A stretch of 64,000 bases of DNA, from assembly GCF_900478135.1 (NCBI RefSeq), contig NZ_LS483470.1, forward strand, positions 1,856,501 to 1,920,500. Direction: 5' to 3'. This document shows positions 16,948-25,378 of the stretch, piece after piece. Under the pieces are notes generated by a model. That model worked only from the letters and a program-made list of their open reading frames with translations. It was not told the origin of the DNA and searched no databases. The stretch comes from Leminorella richardii. GTDB lineage: Bacteria; Pseudomonadota; Gammaproteobacteria; Enterobacterales; Enterobacteriaceae. Position 1 is the stretch's first letter. Every line of letters starts with the position of its first letter. The position numbers and the translations under genes are program-made.

Positions 16948-18249
16948 ATGGCTATTGATTTAACGCCTTACTATGCTCAGCCCGGACCTCTCCCTTTTCC
17001 CGATCGCCGTGCGACAATGCCTTGGCGCAACAGTGTACCGCTCCAGGCTGAAGCCATTAACGATGCCTGGCTTTCTTTGCTTCAAAGCGCCGTTCCTCAT
17101 CGTAAAAGACTGCTGTATTTACATATCCCATTTTGCGCTACGCACTGTACGTTCTGTGGTTTTTACCAGAATAAGTTCAGCGAGCAAGACGCTCAGCGCT
17201 ATGTCGACTATCTGCTCAAAGAGATTTCGCTGGAAGCCGATAGCCCTTTATTACAGTCCGCACCTATCCACGCTGTTTACTTCGGAGGAGGCACGCCAAC
17301 TTCGCTTTCTGCGGAGGGGCTGTTTCGCATTATCAGGCGCCTGAAGTCGAGTTTACCTCTGGCGCCTGACTGTGAGATTACGGTTGAAGGGCGGATCCTC
17401 AACTTTGATGACGAGCGGATTGACGCTTGCTTAGACGCTGGCGCAAACCGTTTCTCTATCGGTATCCAGACCTTTGATACCCGCATCCGGCAGCGTATGG
17501 CAAGGACATCAGACAAAGAGCAGTCCATTGCATTTTTACACAACCTGTGCAGTCGCGATAAAGCCGCTGTGGTTTGCGATCTGATATTTGGCTTACCCGG
17601 ACAAACGCCGGAAACCTGGCGCGAAGATATTGCGATTGTGAAAGATCTGGCGTTGGACGGCGTAGACCTTTACGCGCTGAACCTGCTGCCGACAACGCCA
17701 TTGGCTAAAGCGGCAGAAAACCAGCGAGTCACCCTGCCTGACGTAACGGCACGGCGCGATTTTTACCTACAGGGCGCTGATATTTTAGCGCAGTATGGCT
17801 GGCGTCAGCTGAGCAACAGTCACTGGGCCAGAACTACGCGGGAAAGAAACCTCTACAATCTGCTGATCAAGCAGGGTGCCGACTGCCTAGCAATGGGATC
17901 AGGGGCGGGCGGAAATTTAAACGGCCAAGCCTACATGATGGAGCGCCGTCTTGATACCTATTACCAAACCCTCGATGAAGGGCGTAAGCCAATCATGATG
18001 ATGACTCAGTCCGCGGGAGACGCCGCCCGCTGGCGTCACGAGCTACAGGCAGGAATTGAAGTAGGGCGAATCGATCTGCCCGCCTTAACGCCGCGCGCAG
18101 CCGATCTATCACCGTTGGTTTTCCAATGGCGGCAGGCCGGGCTGGTGCAGGATGATGCGCTCTGTATTCGACTCACGGACGAAGGGCGCTTTTGGGCCAG
18201 CAATCTGCTGAGTTCGCTACAGCAGCTGGTTATGCAGCTAAACGGATAA
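16948..18249 (+). CDS. hutW: Anaerobic heme-degrading radical SAM methyltransferase (anaerobilin synthase)
   Basis: A 433-residue cytoplasmic radical SAM enzyme of the HemN-like ChuW/HutW/HugW family. E. coli ChuW opens heme without oxygen, methylating it to anaerobilin and freeing iron. The cluster motif is Cys63-x3-Cys67-x2-Cys70 (PFCATHCTFCGFY). It is followed by YFGGGTPTSL and the SIGIQTFD strand typical of coproporphyrinogen-oxidase-like radical SAM proteins. It is first in the operon hutW-hutX-chuY-hmuU-hmuV and is preceded by a Fur box. The ATG at 16948 is followed directly by the conserved N terminus (IDLTPYYAQPGPLPFP). Confidence 0.92.
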   Translation: MAIDLTPYYAQPGPLPFPDRRATMPWRNSVPLQAEAINDAWLSLLQSAVPHRKRLLYLHIPFCATHCTFCGFYQNKFSEQDAQRYVDYLLKEISLEADSPLLQSAPIHAVYFGGGTPTSLSAEGLFRIIRRLKSSLPLAPDCEITVEGRILNFDDERIDACLDAGANRFSIGIQTFDTRIRQRMARTSDKEQSIAFLHNLCSRDKAAVVCDLIFGLPGQTPETWREDIAIVKDLALDGVDLYALNLLPTTPLAKAAENQRVTLPDVTARRDFYLQGADILAQYGWRQLSNSHWARTTRERNLYNLLIKQGADCLAMGSGAGGNLNGQAYMMERRLDTYYQTLDEGRKPIMMMTQSAGDAARWRHELQAGIEVGRIDLPALTPRAADLSPLVFQWRQAGLVQDDALCIRLTDEGRFWASNLLSSLQQLVMQLNG

Positions 18250-18327
18250 CGCTTTACCGCGCTGCTAATTGGCGGCGTTTACCGATTCAAAAGATAAAAA
18301 CCTAACGCTATTAGAAAGGAATTGTTC

Positions 18328-18825
18328 ATGAGTGAAGTAACCCTGAATGAGTTTATGAAAACCAACCCGGACGGCACGCTAGAAGACATCGCTCGCCAGT
18401 ATCAAACGTCTCTGCTGGACGTGGTCGACTCTCTGCCGACACGCACCATTGCCGCTGGCGACAAATTCGATACGGTGTGGGACGCCATGACAGCCTGGGG
18501 GCCGGTAACGACGCTGATTCACAATCATGACGTTATTCTGGAATTTCACGGCGAACTGCCTTCTGGTTTCCACCGTCACGGCTACTACAACCTGCGCGGA
18601 AAAAGCGGCTTGAGTGGCCACATTAAGGCAGAGAATATTCGCCATATCGCATTGATTGAACGGCCGTTTATGGGCATGGCGACGGCTTCTATCGTGTTCT
18701 TCAATGAACAAAAACAGGCCATGTTTAAAGTGTTCCTCGGTCGCGACAGCCATCGTCAGCTTTTACCTGAACAGGTTGAGGCGTTTCGCCGTTTGGCCGC
18801 TGATTTAGCGAGCAATGCTCAATGA
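18328..18825 (+). CDS. hutX: Cytosolic heme-binding protein ChuX/HutX
   Basis: A 165-residue heme carrier of the ChuX/HutX family, thought to deliver heme to, or hold it for, the degrading enzyme. The conserved block GPVTTLIHNHDVILEFHGEL and the following GFHRHGYYNLRG carry the candidate heme-ligand histidines. The start at 18328 (MSEVTLNEF) has a strong ribosome site (AGAAAGGAA) 7 nt upstream. The TTG 6 nt earlier is unlikely. Its stop overlaps the chuY start (ATGA), showing translational coupling. Confidence 0.9.
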   Translation: MSEVTLNEFMKTNPDGTLEDIARQYQTSLLDVVDSLPTRTIAAGDKFDTVWDAMTAWGPVTTLIHNHDVILEFHGELPSGFHRHGYYNLRGKSGLSGHIKAENIRHIALIERPFMGMATASIVFFNEQKQAMFKVFLGRDSHRQLLPEQVEAFRRLAADLASNAQ

Positions 18826-19445
18826 ACCCGTGGCTAATATTTGGCGCGGCAAAGGGCACTGGCGCTCACTTAGTTGACTGTGCGCTAGAAAACCAGCGCC
18901 CGATATTTGCACTGCTGCGCCGAGAAGAAGACGCTGCGCGCCTGCGCGAGCGGGGCGTCATCGCGCTGGTTGGCGACGCGACGGATACGGTGGTCGTGGA
19001 GCGCCTCTGCACTATGGCGGGCCCTGATAGTACAGTGATATCTACCATGGGCGGCAGTCAGGACTATTTGGCACACCGCACGGTTATCGATGCGGCACAG
19101 AAATCAGGTATCAAAAATATGCTGATGGTGACATCTCTTGGCTGTGGCGACAGCTGGCCGACGCTGTCCGAACGCGCTAAGGCCGCATTTGGTCAGGCGG
19201 TTAGGGAAAAGTCATTGGCAGAAGTCTGGCTACAGACCAGTGGGCTTGGCTACTGCATTCTTCGCCCCGGAGGTCTCTTAAACGGCGAGGCGACGAAAAA
19301 GGCTCAGTGCTATCAACATCAGGAAGTGCACGGCTTCGTTAACCGTAGCGACGTTGCCTTAACCATTGTTGCCCAAATACATCAGGGACTAAGCGGGCAG
19401 ATTTACAGTGTGGTTGAACCGGGGCTCAGTCCCGCTGGCGCTTAA
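18822..19445 (+). CDS. chuY: NAD(P)-binding anaerobilin reductase-like protein ChuY
   Basis: A 207-residue Rossmann-fold protein of the atypical SDR/NmrA-like group. The nucleotide-binding loop is at the very start (FGAAKGTGAHLVD), with GDATD and STMGGSQDY further on. In E. coli ChuY reduces anaerobilin, the ChuW product, using NADPH. The order W-X-Y with ATGA overlap matches the chu operon. Catalysis here is inferred from position and family. Confidence 0.85.
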   Translation: MNPWLIFGAAKGTGAHLVDCALENQRPIFALLRREEDAARLRERGVIALVGDATDTVVVERLCTMAGPDSTVISTMGGSQDYLAHRTVIDAAQKSGIKNMLMVTSLGCGDSWPTLSERAKAAFGQAVREKSLAEVWLQTSGLGYCILRPGGLLNGEATKKAQCYQHQEVHGFVNRSDVALTIVAQIHQGLSGQIYSVVEPGLSPAGA

Positions 19446-19462
19446 TCCAGACCGTCAGGCTA

Positions 19463-20485
19463 TTGCAGAGGCATCGCAATTTGAAAAGCTATCGTTACGT
19501 AAAGACGACTCTTTGGGGGCTGCTATTTTTACTGCTGGCGCTCACGCTATCAGCGGCAAATCTTGGCGCCTTTAAGCTGTCGTTTAGCACACTCTGGCAG
19601 GCACCAGCAGACGACATGGTTTGGGAGATTTGGCTTAATATTCGTTTACCCAGAGTGCTGCTGGCGACTGTTGTAGGCTGCGCGCTGGCGACGTCTGGTG
19701 CAGTGATGCAGGGGCTGTTCCGTAACCCACTGGCGGATCCTGGGCTGTTGGGGATCAGCAGCGGGGCAGCGATGTTCGTCGGGCTGGCCATCGTTTTTCC
19801 CTACACGCTGCCTCCCAGTATCAGTCTTTATGGTCACATGGTAGCGGCGTTTCTTGGCAGCCTGTCTGTGTGCGTGGTTATCTTTCTGCTCAGCCGAGGC
19901 GGTCACGGTTCACTATCGCGGCTGCTTTTGGCGGGGATTGCAATTAATGCGCTGTGCGGTTCGTCCGTCGGCGTTTTAAGCTATATTGGCGACGACCAGC
20001 AGCTTCGCCAGCTGTCGGTGTGGATGATGGGGAGTCTCGGTCAGGCTCAGTGGTCTACGTTGGCCATCGCCGCTTCGGTGATTGTCCCTGTGACGCTGTT
20101 GACTCTACTGTCCGCTAATCGCCTCAATTTGCTACAGCTTGGGGATGAGGAAGCGCACTATTTAGGCGTTAACGTCTATAAAACTAAAATCAGGCTGCTG
20201 GTTCTCAGCGCGCTACTGGTTGGCGTTTGTGTTGCTGTCAGCGGCATCATTGGTTTTATTGGCCTAGTTATTCCTCACCTAATTCGTATGCGCATCGGCG
20301 CGGATCATCGCTGGCTGCTTCCCGGCTCGGCGCTGGGTGGAGCCTGCCTGCTCTTATTGGCCGACACTGTCGCAAGAACGGCGGCAGCGCCGTCTGAAAT
20401 GCCGGTTGGGTTGATTACCAGCCTGATTGGCGGCCCTTACTTTTTATGGCTGATCGTAAAACCGAGAGGTGTTGCCCGTGCTTGA
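19463..20485 (+). CDS. hmuU: Heme ABC importer permease (FecCD family)
   Basis: Inner-membrane permease of up to 340 residues with about ten membrane segments. It shows FecCD landmarks: IRLPRVLLATVVGCALATSG, GLFRNPLADPGLLGISSGA and GFIGLVIPHLIRM. It works with HmuT (binding) and HmuV (ATPase) to move heme into the cytoplasm. The start is uncertain because no ATG is available: TTG at 19463, or TTG at 19481 (LKSYRYVKTT), the latter better placed relative to CAGAGG. It lies 17 nt after chuY and overlaps hmuV. Confidence 0.9.
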   Translation: MQRHRNLKSYRYVKTTLWGLLFLLLALTLSAANLGAFKLSFSTLWQAPADDMVWEIWLNIRLPRVLLATVVGCALATSGAVMQGLFRNPLADPGLLGISSGAAMFVGLAIVFPYTLPPSISLYGHMVAAFLGSLSVCVVIFLLSRGGHGSLSRLLLAGIAINALCGSSVGVLSYIGDDQQLRQLSVWMMGSLGQAQWSTLAIAASVIVPVTLLTLLSANRLNLLQLGDEEAHYLGVNVYKTKIRLLVLSALLVGVCVAVSGIIGFIGLVIPHLIRMRIGADHRWLLPGSALGGACLLLLADTVARTAAAPSEMPVGLITSLIGGPYFLWLIVKPRGVARA

Positions 20486-21248
20486 AGCTGATAGCGTGTA
20501 TTACCAAACAGGGCGACTTTGCCTGACACAGGACGTCAGTTTGCAGTTAAAGCCGGGAGAGCTGGTGACAATCATTGGGCCGAATGGCGCGGGGAAATCC
20601 ACGCTGCTGCGCTTACTGACGGGCTATTTGACGCCGTCATCAGGGGAATGTCGTCTCATGGGAAAACGAATGACAGACTGGTGTCCACACGCGCTGGCGC
20701 GCACTCGCGCGGTAATGCGTCAGCATTCCGATCTGGCTTTTCCTTTTAGCGTTCGAGATGTCATTACCATGGGGCGTTTCCCTTACGGTAAGGCGCGTCA
20801 GCAGGAGGCTATTGAACAAGTGCTGATACAAACGGAGTGTCAGTCTTTAGCCCATCGAGACTATCGTCACCTGTCCGGCGGTGAGCAACAGCGGGTTCAG
20901 CTAGCTCGGGTGCTGGTTCAGCTGTGGCAGCCAGAACCTGAGGCTAAATGGCTATTTTTGGATGAACCGACGTCAGCGTTAGATCTATACCACCAGCAGC
21001 AGACGTTAAGGCTGCTAAAACAGCTGACAAAGACCCTAAACTTTAGCGTGTGCTGTGTGCTGCACGATCTTAACTTAGCATCGCTCTATTCTGACCGAGT
21101 GGTACTGCTGCATCAGGGAAAACTGGTCGCACAGGGCACGCCAGAGCAGGTGATGCAGGCAGAGCCGTTAACTCAGTGGTATCAGGCCGATCTTGGGATT
21201 CACCGCCATCCTGAATCGCAGCAGCCGCAGGTTTATCTACGTCAGTGA
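20478..21248 (+). CDS. hmuV: Heme ABC importer ATP-binding protein
   Basis: ABC ATPase, 256 residues from GTG 20478, which has GAGAGG 8 nt upstream; GTG 20469 is the alternative. Motifs are Walker A GPNGAGKST, signature HLSGGEQQRVQLARVL, Walker B WLFLDEPTSALD and the switch His in CVLHDLNLAS. It energises HmuU. It ends the heme operon, followed by a palindromic terminator-like hairpin. No hmuS/chuS/hutZ-type heme oxygenase gene accompanies it. Confidence 0.92.
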   Translation: MLEADSVYYQTGRLCLTQDVSLQLKPGELVTIIGPNGAGKSTLLRLLTGYLTPSSGECRLMGKRMTDWCPHALARTRAVMRQHSDLAFPFSVRDVITMGRFPYGKARQQEAIEQVLIQTECQSLAHRDYRHLSGGEQQRVQLARVLVQLWQPEPEAKWLFLDEPTSALDLYHQQQTLRLLKQLTKTLNFSVCCVLHDLNLASLYSDRVVLLHQGKLVAQGTPEQVMQAEPLTQWYQADLGIHRHPESQQPQVYLRQ

Positions 21249-21294
21249 GACGTCTCTGAGAACTGCATCAGTGACAATGTCACTATTCACAATA

Positions 21295-21314
21295 TTGCCG
21301 CTGAACAGCGGCAA
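21295..21314. terminator. Hairpin between convergent hmuV and LysE-family gene
   Basis: Perfect 9-bp stem TTGCCGCTG / CAGCGGCAA with a 2-nt loop, placed between two convergent genes. The T tracts on both sides are weak, but the position suggests a shared terminator. Confidence 0.5.
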
Positions 21315-21322
21315 TTGGGTAT

Positions 21323-21937
21323 TTAGCCCAGCGCAACCTTAACACCCAATCCTATCAGCACAACGCCCAGCACTTTATCTACCGAACGCTGTACTTTGGC
21401 AAGCCAGCGCCGAACCGGCGCGCTTTGAATCAGAAAAACCAGCACAGGCCACCAGATAGCCGCAAGGATCCAGATAATAAAGGCGTACCACAGCTTTTCT
21501 CCAGTGCTGGAGTTCAGGTTAAGAACCTGAGTGAACACCGATAGAAAAAACAGTGTCGCTTTGGGGTTAAGCAAATTACACAGGTAGCCTTGAATAAACG
21601 CATTTTTATACGTGGTTTGCTGTTTTGCTACCTGAGAAACATCCATTTTACTGTTGCCTTTAGCCAGCAGCGCCTGAGCGCCAATCCAAATCAGATAGCC
21701 TGCGCCGACGTACTTCAACAGGTTAAACAGCCAGGGAGTGGTCGTGATCACCACCGCCAAACCCGCAACGCAGTAGGCCATGTGGGTTGCCACTGCCATA
21801 ATAATGCCCAGCGCGGTGACCATGGCCACAGAGCGGCGATAGCGGGCGGCGTTCTTGATCACTAAAAAGAAGTCAGGGCCGGGAGAGAGCATTCCAAGTG
21901 TGGCAATAGTGGCGACAAAAAGGGATGTTTCTAGCAT
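21323..21937 (-). CDS. LysE/RhtB-family amino acid exporter
   Basis: A 204-residue membrane protein with about six transmembrane segments and the family signature near the start (MLSPGPDFFLVIKNAARYRR). It also carries GYLIWIGAQALLAKG and NLLNPKATLFFLSVFTQ, both typical of RhtB/LysE exporters. Family members expel amino acids such as lysine, threonine, homoserine or leucine. Nothing here fixes the substrate. It appears to be a single-gene unit with CGGAG before its ATG. Confidence 0.88.
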   Translation of the reverse strand: MLETSLFVATIATLGMLSPGPDFFLVIKNAARYRRSVAMVTALGIIMAVATHMAYCVAGLAVVITTTPWLFNLLKYVGAGYLIWIGAQALLAKGNSKMDVSQVAKQQTTYKNAFIQGYLCNLLNPKATLFFLSVFTQVLNLNSSTGEKLWYAFIIWILAAIWWPVLVFLIQSAPVRRWLAKVQRSVDKVLGVVLIGLGVKVALG

Positions 21938-22046
21938 AGCGGCTCCGAAAAAAGGTGAGAATTCCTCATCATGTCAGAGCATCGAGTAAAAAGACAGGGG
22001 GAAAAGTACCGTAGGGTAAGCAAGGTCAGTCAGGCGAGGGACGAGA

Positions 22047-22084
22047 GATAAAAGAAAGCCGGGTTAGCGTGATGCCTTCCCGGC
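22047..22084 (-). terminator. Rho-independent terminator after ygiW
   Basis: Stem GCCGGG / CCCGGC (22058-22063 with 22079-22084) followed on the minus strand by TTTCTTTTATCT. It begins 9 nt after the ygiW stop. Confidence 0.65.
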
Positions 22085-22092
22085 AAGCTTAT

Positions 22093-22494
22093 CTATTTAT
22101 CAAGTTTAATGATGCGCTTGACGTCCAGCTCAATAGAGTTCCAGTCTTTATCAATCTCACCCTGTAACTCAACGCGATCGTCCGGAGTGACAATCTGTCC
22201 CATCCAGCGTTTGTCATCGATATCGACATTAATAGTGCCGGTATCGTCGCGGAACAGGTAAAGTTCTTTACCAATCTGCTGTACGATGTGCCCGCGAAGG
22301 GTAATCCACGCGTCGTCACTCATTTTTAGCGCTTTATCGACCGTTGTTTCGGACGCCTTCGGCCCAGCAAAACCGCCTGCTGTAGCGCCAGTCGCTGCAC
22401 TTGAGTTAGGGCCGTTAAATCCACCGGTGGATTGAGCGAACAGCGGCGCGCTGATAAGTGCCGTCACTAAGGCCAACATGGTTAACTTCTTCAT
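22093..22494 (-). CDS. ygiW: Periplasmic OB-fold stress protein YgiW (BOF family)
   Basis: A 133-residue exported protein with signal peptide MKKLTMLALVTALISAPLFA followed by a Gly/Ser/Ala-rich linker. The bacterial OB-fold (YgiW/YdeI, DUF388) domain follows: ITLRGHIVQQIGKELYLFRD, DIDDKRWMGQ and RVELQGEIDKDW. In E. coli it is linked to tolerance of hydrogen peroxide, cadmium and acid and lies divergent from qseBC, exactly as here. The start at 22494 is chosen because GAGGAGG sits 6 nt upstream; an ATG at 22500 is too close to that site. Confidence 0.9.
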   Translation of the reverse strand: MKKLTMLALVTALISAPLFAQSTGGFNGPNSSAATGATAGGFAGPKASETTVDKALKMSDDAWITLRGHIVQQIGKELYLFRDDTGTINVDIDDKRWMGQIVTPDDRVELQGEIDKDWNSIELDVKRIIKLDK

Positions 22495-22553
22495 AAACAT
22501 CCTCCTCACTGGTGCGTTTTTTCGCAATAATGCAGCTATTTAACACGCATTTT

Positions 22554-22570
22554 CTTAACAGGATCTTAAG
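22554..22570 (+). promoter_or_regulatory. PmrA/QseB-type direct repeat in the ygiW-qseB intergenic region
   Basis: CTTAAC-AGGAT-CTTAAG is two hexamers separated by 5 nt. This matches the half-site and spacing of PmrA/QseB-class response regulator sites (YTTAAK-N5-YTTAAK, one deviation). It lies between the divergent genes, so autoregulation and control of ygiW are plausible. The role is inferred from motif and position. Confidence 0.6.
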
Positions 22571-22656
22571 GCAAAAAAATAAAGGATTTGTGGGGATTTT
22601 CTGTGGCTATCCCGCTTTTTATACGGTACAAAGAGGCCGAATACGAGGAGAGCGGC

Positions 22657-23319
22657 ATGAGAATTTTACTGATAGAAGATGATAGGCTCATTGGTGATGG
22701 GCTAAAGGCCGGTTTGGGAAAACTGGGCTTTAGTGTTGACTGGTTTTCTGACGGGGCGGTCGGCCAGCGAGCTATTGATGCTGCGCCCTATGATGCAGTC
22801 GTTCTCGATCTTTCTTTGCCGGGTATAGACGGTATGGACATACTGCGTTCTTGGCGAGCGAATGGCCACGACGTGCCCGTACTGGTTGTCACTGCGCGCG
22901 ACGCTATTGAGCAGCGAGTAGAAGGGCTACAGCTGGGCGCTGACGATTATTTGTGTAAGCCGTTTGCTTTGGCTGAAGTCGCCGCCCGTTTGCAGGCGCT
23001 GATCCGTCGTCGACACGGCCAGCTTACTTCTACATTAACCAGCGGCGACCTTACCCTTGATCCTGTCTCAATGGCGGTGACCTATCAGGGCAGTCCGGTT
23101 ATTCTGAAGCCCAAAGAGTTTGCGCTGCTGGCGCTGCTGATGCACAACGCAGGCCGTGTGCTGTCTCGCTCGCTGATTGAAGAAAAGCTCTATAACTGGG
23201 ATGAAGACGTTTCCAGCAATGCGGTGGAAGTGCATATTCATCACCTGCGGCGCAAGCTGGGTAACGAAATCATCCGTACCGTTTACGGCGTGGGCTATAC
23301 GCTGGGAGAGCCAAAGTGA
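22657..23319 (+). CDS. qseB: OmpR-family response regulator QseB
   Basis: A 220-residue two-component regulator. The receiver has acidic residues EDD at 7-9, phospho-acceptor Asp51 (AVVLDLSLPGIDG) and Lys in LCKPFAL. The winged helix at the C terminus includes SSNAVEVHIHHLRRKLG and RTVYGVGYTLG. It is highly similar to E. coli QseB by recall. The ATG at 22657 follows GAGGAGAG; a frame extension to 22588 is not part of the protein. It overlaps the kinase gene by 4 nt (ATGA). Confidence 0.9.
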   Translation: MRILLIEDDRLIGDGLKAGLGKLGFSVDWFSDGAVGQRAIDAAPYDAVVLDLSLPGIDGMDILRSWRANGHDVPVLVVTARDAIEQRVEGLQLGADDYLCKPFALAEVAARLQALIRRRHGQLTSTLTSGDLTLDPVSMAVTYQGSPVILKPKEFALLALLMHNAGRVLSRSLIEEKLYNWDEDVSSNAVEVHIHHLRRKLGNEIIRTVYGVGYTLGEPK

Positions 23320-24662
23320 AACACCTTAGTTTACGCCTGCGCCTCACGCTGCTGTTTTCTCTGGTCGCGTTGCTCACTTGGTCTGTGGCGAATGTTATGG
23401 CCTGGTGGCAAATTAAGAATAACGTCAACGAACTGTTTGATACCCAACAGATGCTGTTTGCCAAGCGGTTAACCGTCCTTAATCCCGGCTCTTTTTCTGA
23501 GCCGTTTAGCCTGCGAGAAATGAAAAAGACGGTTCGACACAACCGCGGCAAGCTGGATGATGATGCTTTGGCATTCGCTATCTTTACCCTTGACGGCCAG
23601 CGTGTACTTAGCGACGGCGACAACGGCAAGAATCTGATTTTTGACTATCGCGCTGACGGATTTACTGACGGCGGCATAGTCGGGGATAAAGATCCTTGGC
23701 GCGTGATCTGGCTTACCGCTCAGGATAAAAAGCACGTAGTTGCCGTTGGTCAAGAGTGGGAATATCGTGACGATATGGTGAGAGATATTCTGGTTTCTCA
23801 GCTTGTTCCATGGTTGATTGCGCTGCCTCTCATGATTGTTCTGCTCATTGGATTAATCACCTATGAGCTTCGTCCTTTAAAGAAAATTGCTAACCAGCTA
23901 AACCAAAGGCGTCCCGGGGACGATACCGAACTGACAGTTCAGAGGGTGCCGAGTGAAGTGAAGCCCATGGTAAACGCCCTTAACCGGCTGTTTTCCCGTA
24001 TTGGTGAAATGCTGACGCGAGAACGACGCTTTACGTCAGACGCTGCTCACGAACTGCGAAGTCCTTTAGCTGCGTTAAAAGTGCAGGCAGAGGTGGTGCA
24101 GCTGGCTGGGGACGACGACGAGATGCGCAACACCGCTGTCGCCAACTTGATTGACGGTATTGACCGTTCGTCGCGCGTTGTCGATCAGCTGTTGACTTTG
24201 TCGCGTCTGGACACGCTTTCTCAGCTTAGCGATGTGCAAGAGATTGAATGGCCTCAACTGCTGCAAACCGCCATTGCCGATCACTATGCCAAAGCGCGAG
24301 CGATAGATATTGAGCTTAGGCTGTCGACAGAGCAAACGCCACCACCCATTAGCGGCCAACCGCTTTTGCTGTCAATTTTGCTTCGTAACCTGTTGGATAA
24401 CGCCATTCGCTACAGTCCGCCCGGCAGCACCGTTTCCGTTACGCTAATGTCTAAAGGCTTTCGCGTGGAGGATAACGGCCCCGGTGTGAATCCTGAATTT
24501 CTTGCTCGTATCGGCGAGCGTTTTTTCCGACCGCCGGGTCAGGAAAAAAGCGGCAGCGGGCTGGGACTGTCGATTGTTGAGCGCATTGCACGACTGCACG
24601 GCCTGAGTGTTAATTTTCAAAATCGACCTCAGGGCGGTTTCTCGGTGGAACTAACTCGATAA
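23316..24662 (+). CDS. qseC: Sensor histidine kinase QseC
   Basis: A 448-residue inner-membrane kinase. TM1 is at about 8-30 and TM2 at about 162-183, with a periplasmic sensor of about 130 residues between them. A HAMP-like linker, an H-box with His245 (SDAAHELRSPLAALK), an N-box (LRNLLDNAIRYSPPG) and G-boxes (VEDNGPGV, GSGLGLSIVERIARLHGL) follow. It phosphorylates QseB. E. coli QseC is reported to sense catecholamines and AI-3; whether that holds here is unknown. Confidence 0.9.
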   Translation: MKHLSLRLRLTLLFSLVALLTWSVANVMAWWQIKNNVNELFDTQQMLFAKRLTVLNPGSFSEPFSLREMKKTVRHNRGKLDDDALAFAIFTLDGQRVLSDGDNGKNLIFDYRADGFTDGGIVGDKDPWRVIWLTAQDKKHVVAVGQEWEYRDDMVRDILVSQLVPWLIALPLMIVLLIGLITYELRPLKKIANQLNQRRPGDDTELTVQRVPSEVKPMVNALNRLFSRIGEMLTRERRFTSDAAHELRSPLAALKVQAEVVQLAGDDDEMRNTAVANLIDGIDRSSRVVDQLLTLSRLDTLSQLSDVQEIEWPQLLQTAIADHYAKARAIDIELRLSTEQTPPPISGQPLLLSILLRNLLDNAIRYSPPGSTVSVTLMSKGFRVEDNGPGVNPEFLARIGERFFRPPGQEKSGSGLGLSIVERIARLHGLSVNFQNRPQGGFSVELTR

Positions 24663-24715
24663 TTATCGTCTAATCTCATAGTGATGCATAACAACTATGA
24701 TAATCGAGAGGCCGA

Positions 24716-25378
24716 ATGAGAACGCTTTTGATTGAAGACGATGAGCTAATTGGCGATGGAATAAAAGTGGGTCTTGAAGAAATGGGCTTCAAGATTGACT
24801 GGTTTACTGACGGTAAACTGGGTGAACAGGCAGTTTATTCCGCCCCTTATGATGCCGTTATCCTTGATCTCAGCCTTCCGCACGTAGACGGACTGGATAT
24901 TCTTAAACACTGGCGCCAGCAAAAGGTCGATACGCCAGTGTTGATCCTTACCGCACGAGATGCGCTTAACGAACGAGTCAGTGGCCTGCAGCACGGCGCT
25001 GATGACTATCTTTGCAAGCCTTTTGCCCTCGAAGAGGTCGCTGCCCGCCTGCAGGCGCTGGTCCGTCGGCGTCATGGGCAGCTAAGTTCGGTACTTACTT
25101 ACAAAGATATTTTGCTGGATGCTGCCAGCGGTACAGTGACGAAAAATGGTAACCCGATCGTCTTAACAGCCAGAGAGCTTAAACTGCTGGAACTCTTTTT
25201 GCTTAGCCAGAATCGCGTACTGAGCAAAACGTTGATTCAGGAGAAGCTTTATTCCTGGAGTGATGACGTTAGCAGCAACACGGTAGAGGTTTATATTCAT
25301 AACCTTCGCCACAAGTTGGGTAAAGATCTTATCCGCACGATTTACGGCATGGGCTATGCCCTAGGCAGTGAAAAATGA
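24716..25378 (+). CDS. Second QseB-like response regulator (tandem paralogue)
   Basis: A 220-residue OmpR-family regulator clearly paralogous to the upstream qseB, with the same length, acidic triad and phospho-acceptor Asp51 (AVILDLSLPHVDG). The DNA-binding wing differs mainly in the recognition region: SSNTVEVYIHNLRHKLG against SSNAVEVHIHHLRRKLG. It starts 53 nt after the first kinase gene and overlaps its own kinase by 4 nt. It may bind related but not identical sites. Identity as PmrA was considered, but the sequence is closer to QseB. Confidence 0.88.
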   Translation: MRTLLIEDDELIGDGIKVGLEEMGFKIDWFTDGKLGEQAVYSAPYDAVILDLSLPHVDGLDILKHWRQQKVDTPVLILTARDALNERVSGLQHGADDYLCKPFALEEVAARLQALVRRRHGQLSSVLTYKDILLDAASGTVTKNGNPIVLTARELKLLELFLLSQNRVLSKTLIQEKLYSWSDDVSSNTVEVYIHNLRHKLGKDLIRTIYGMGYALGSEK

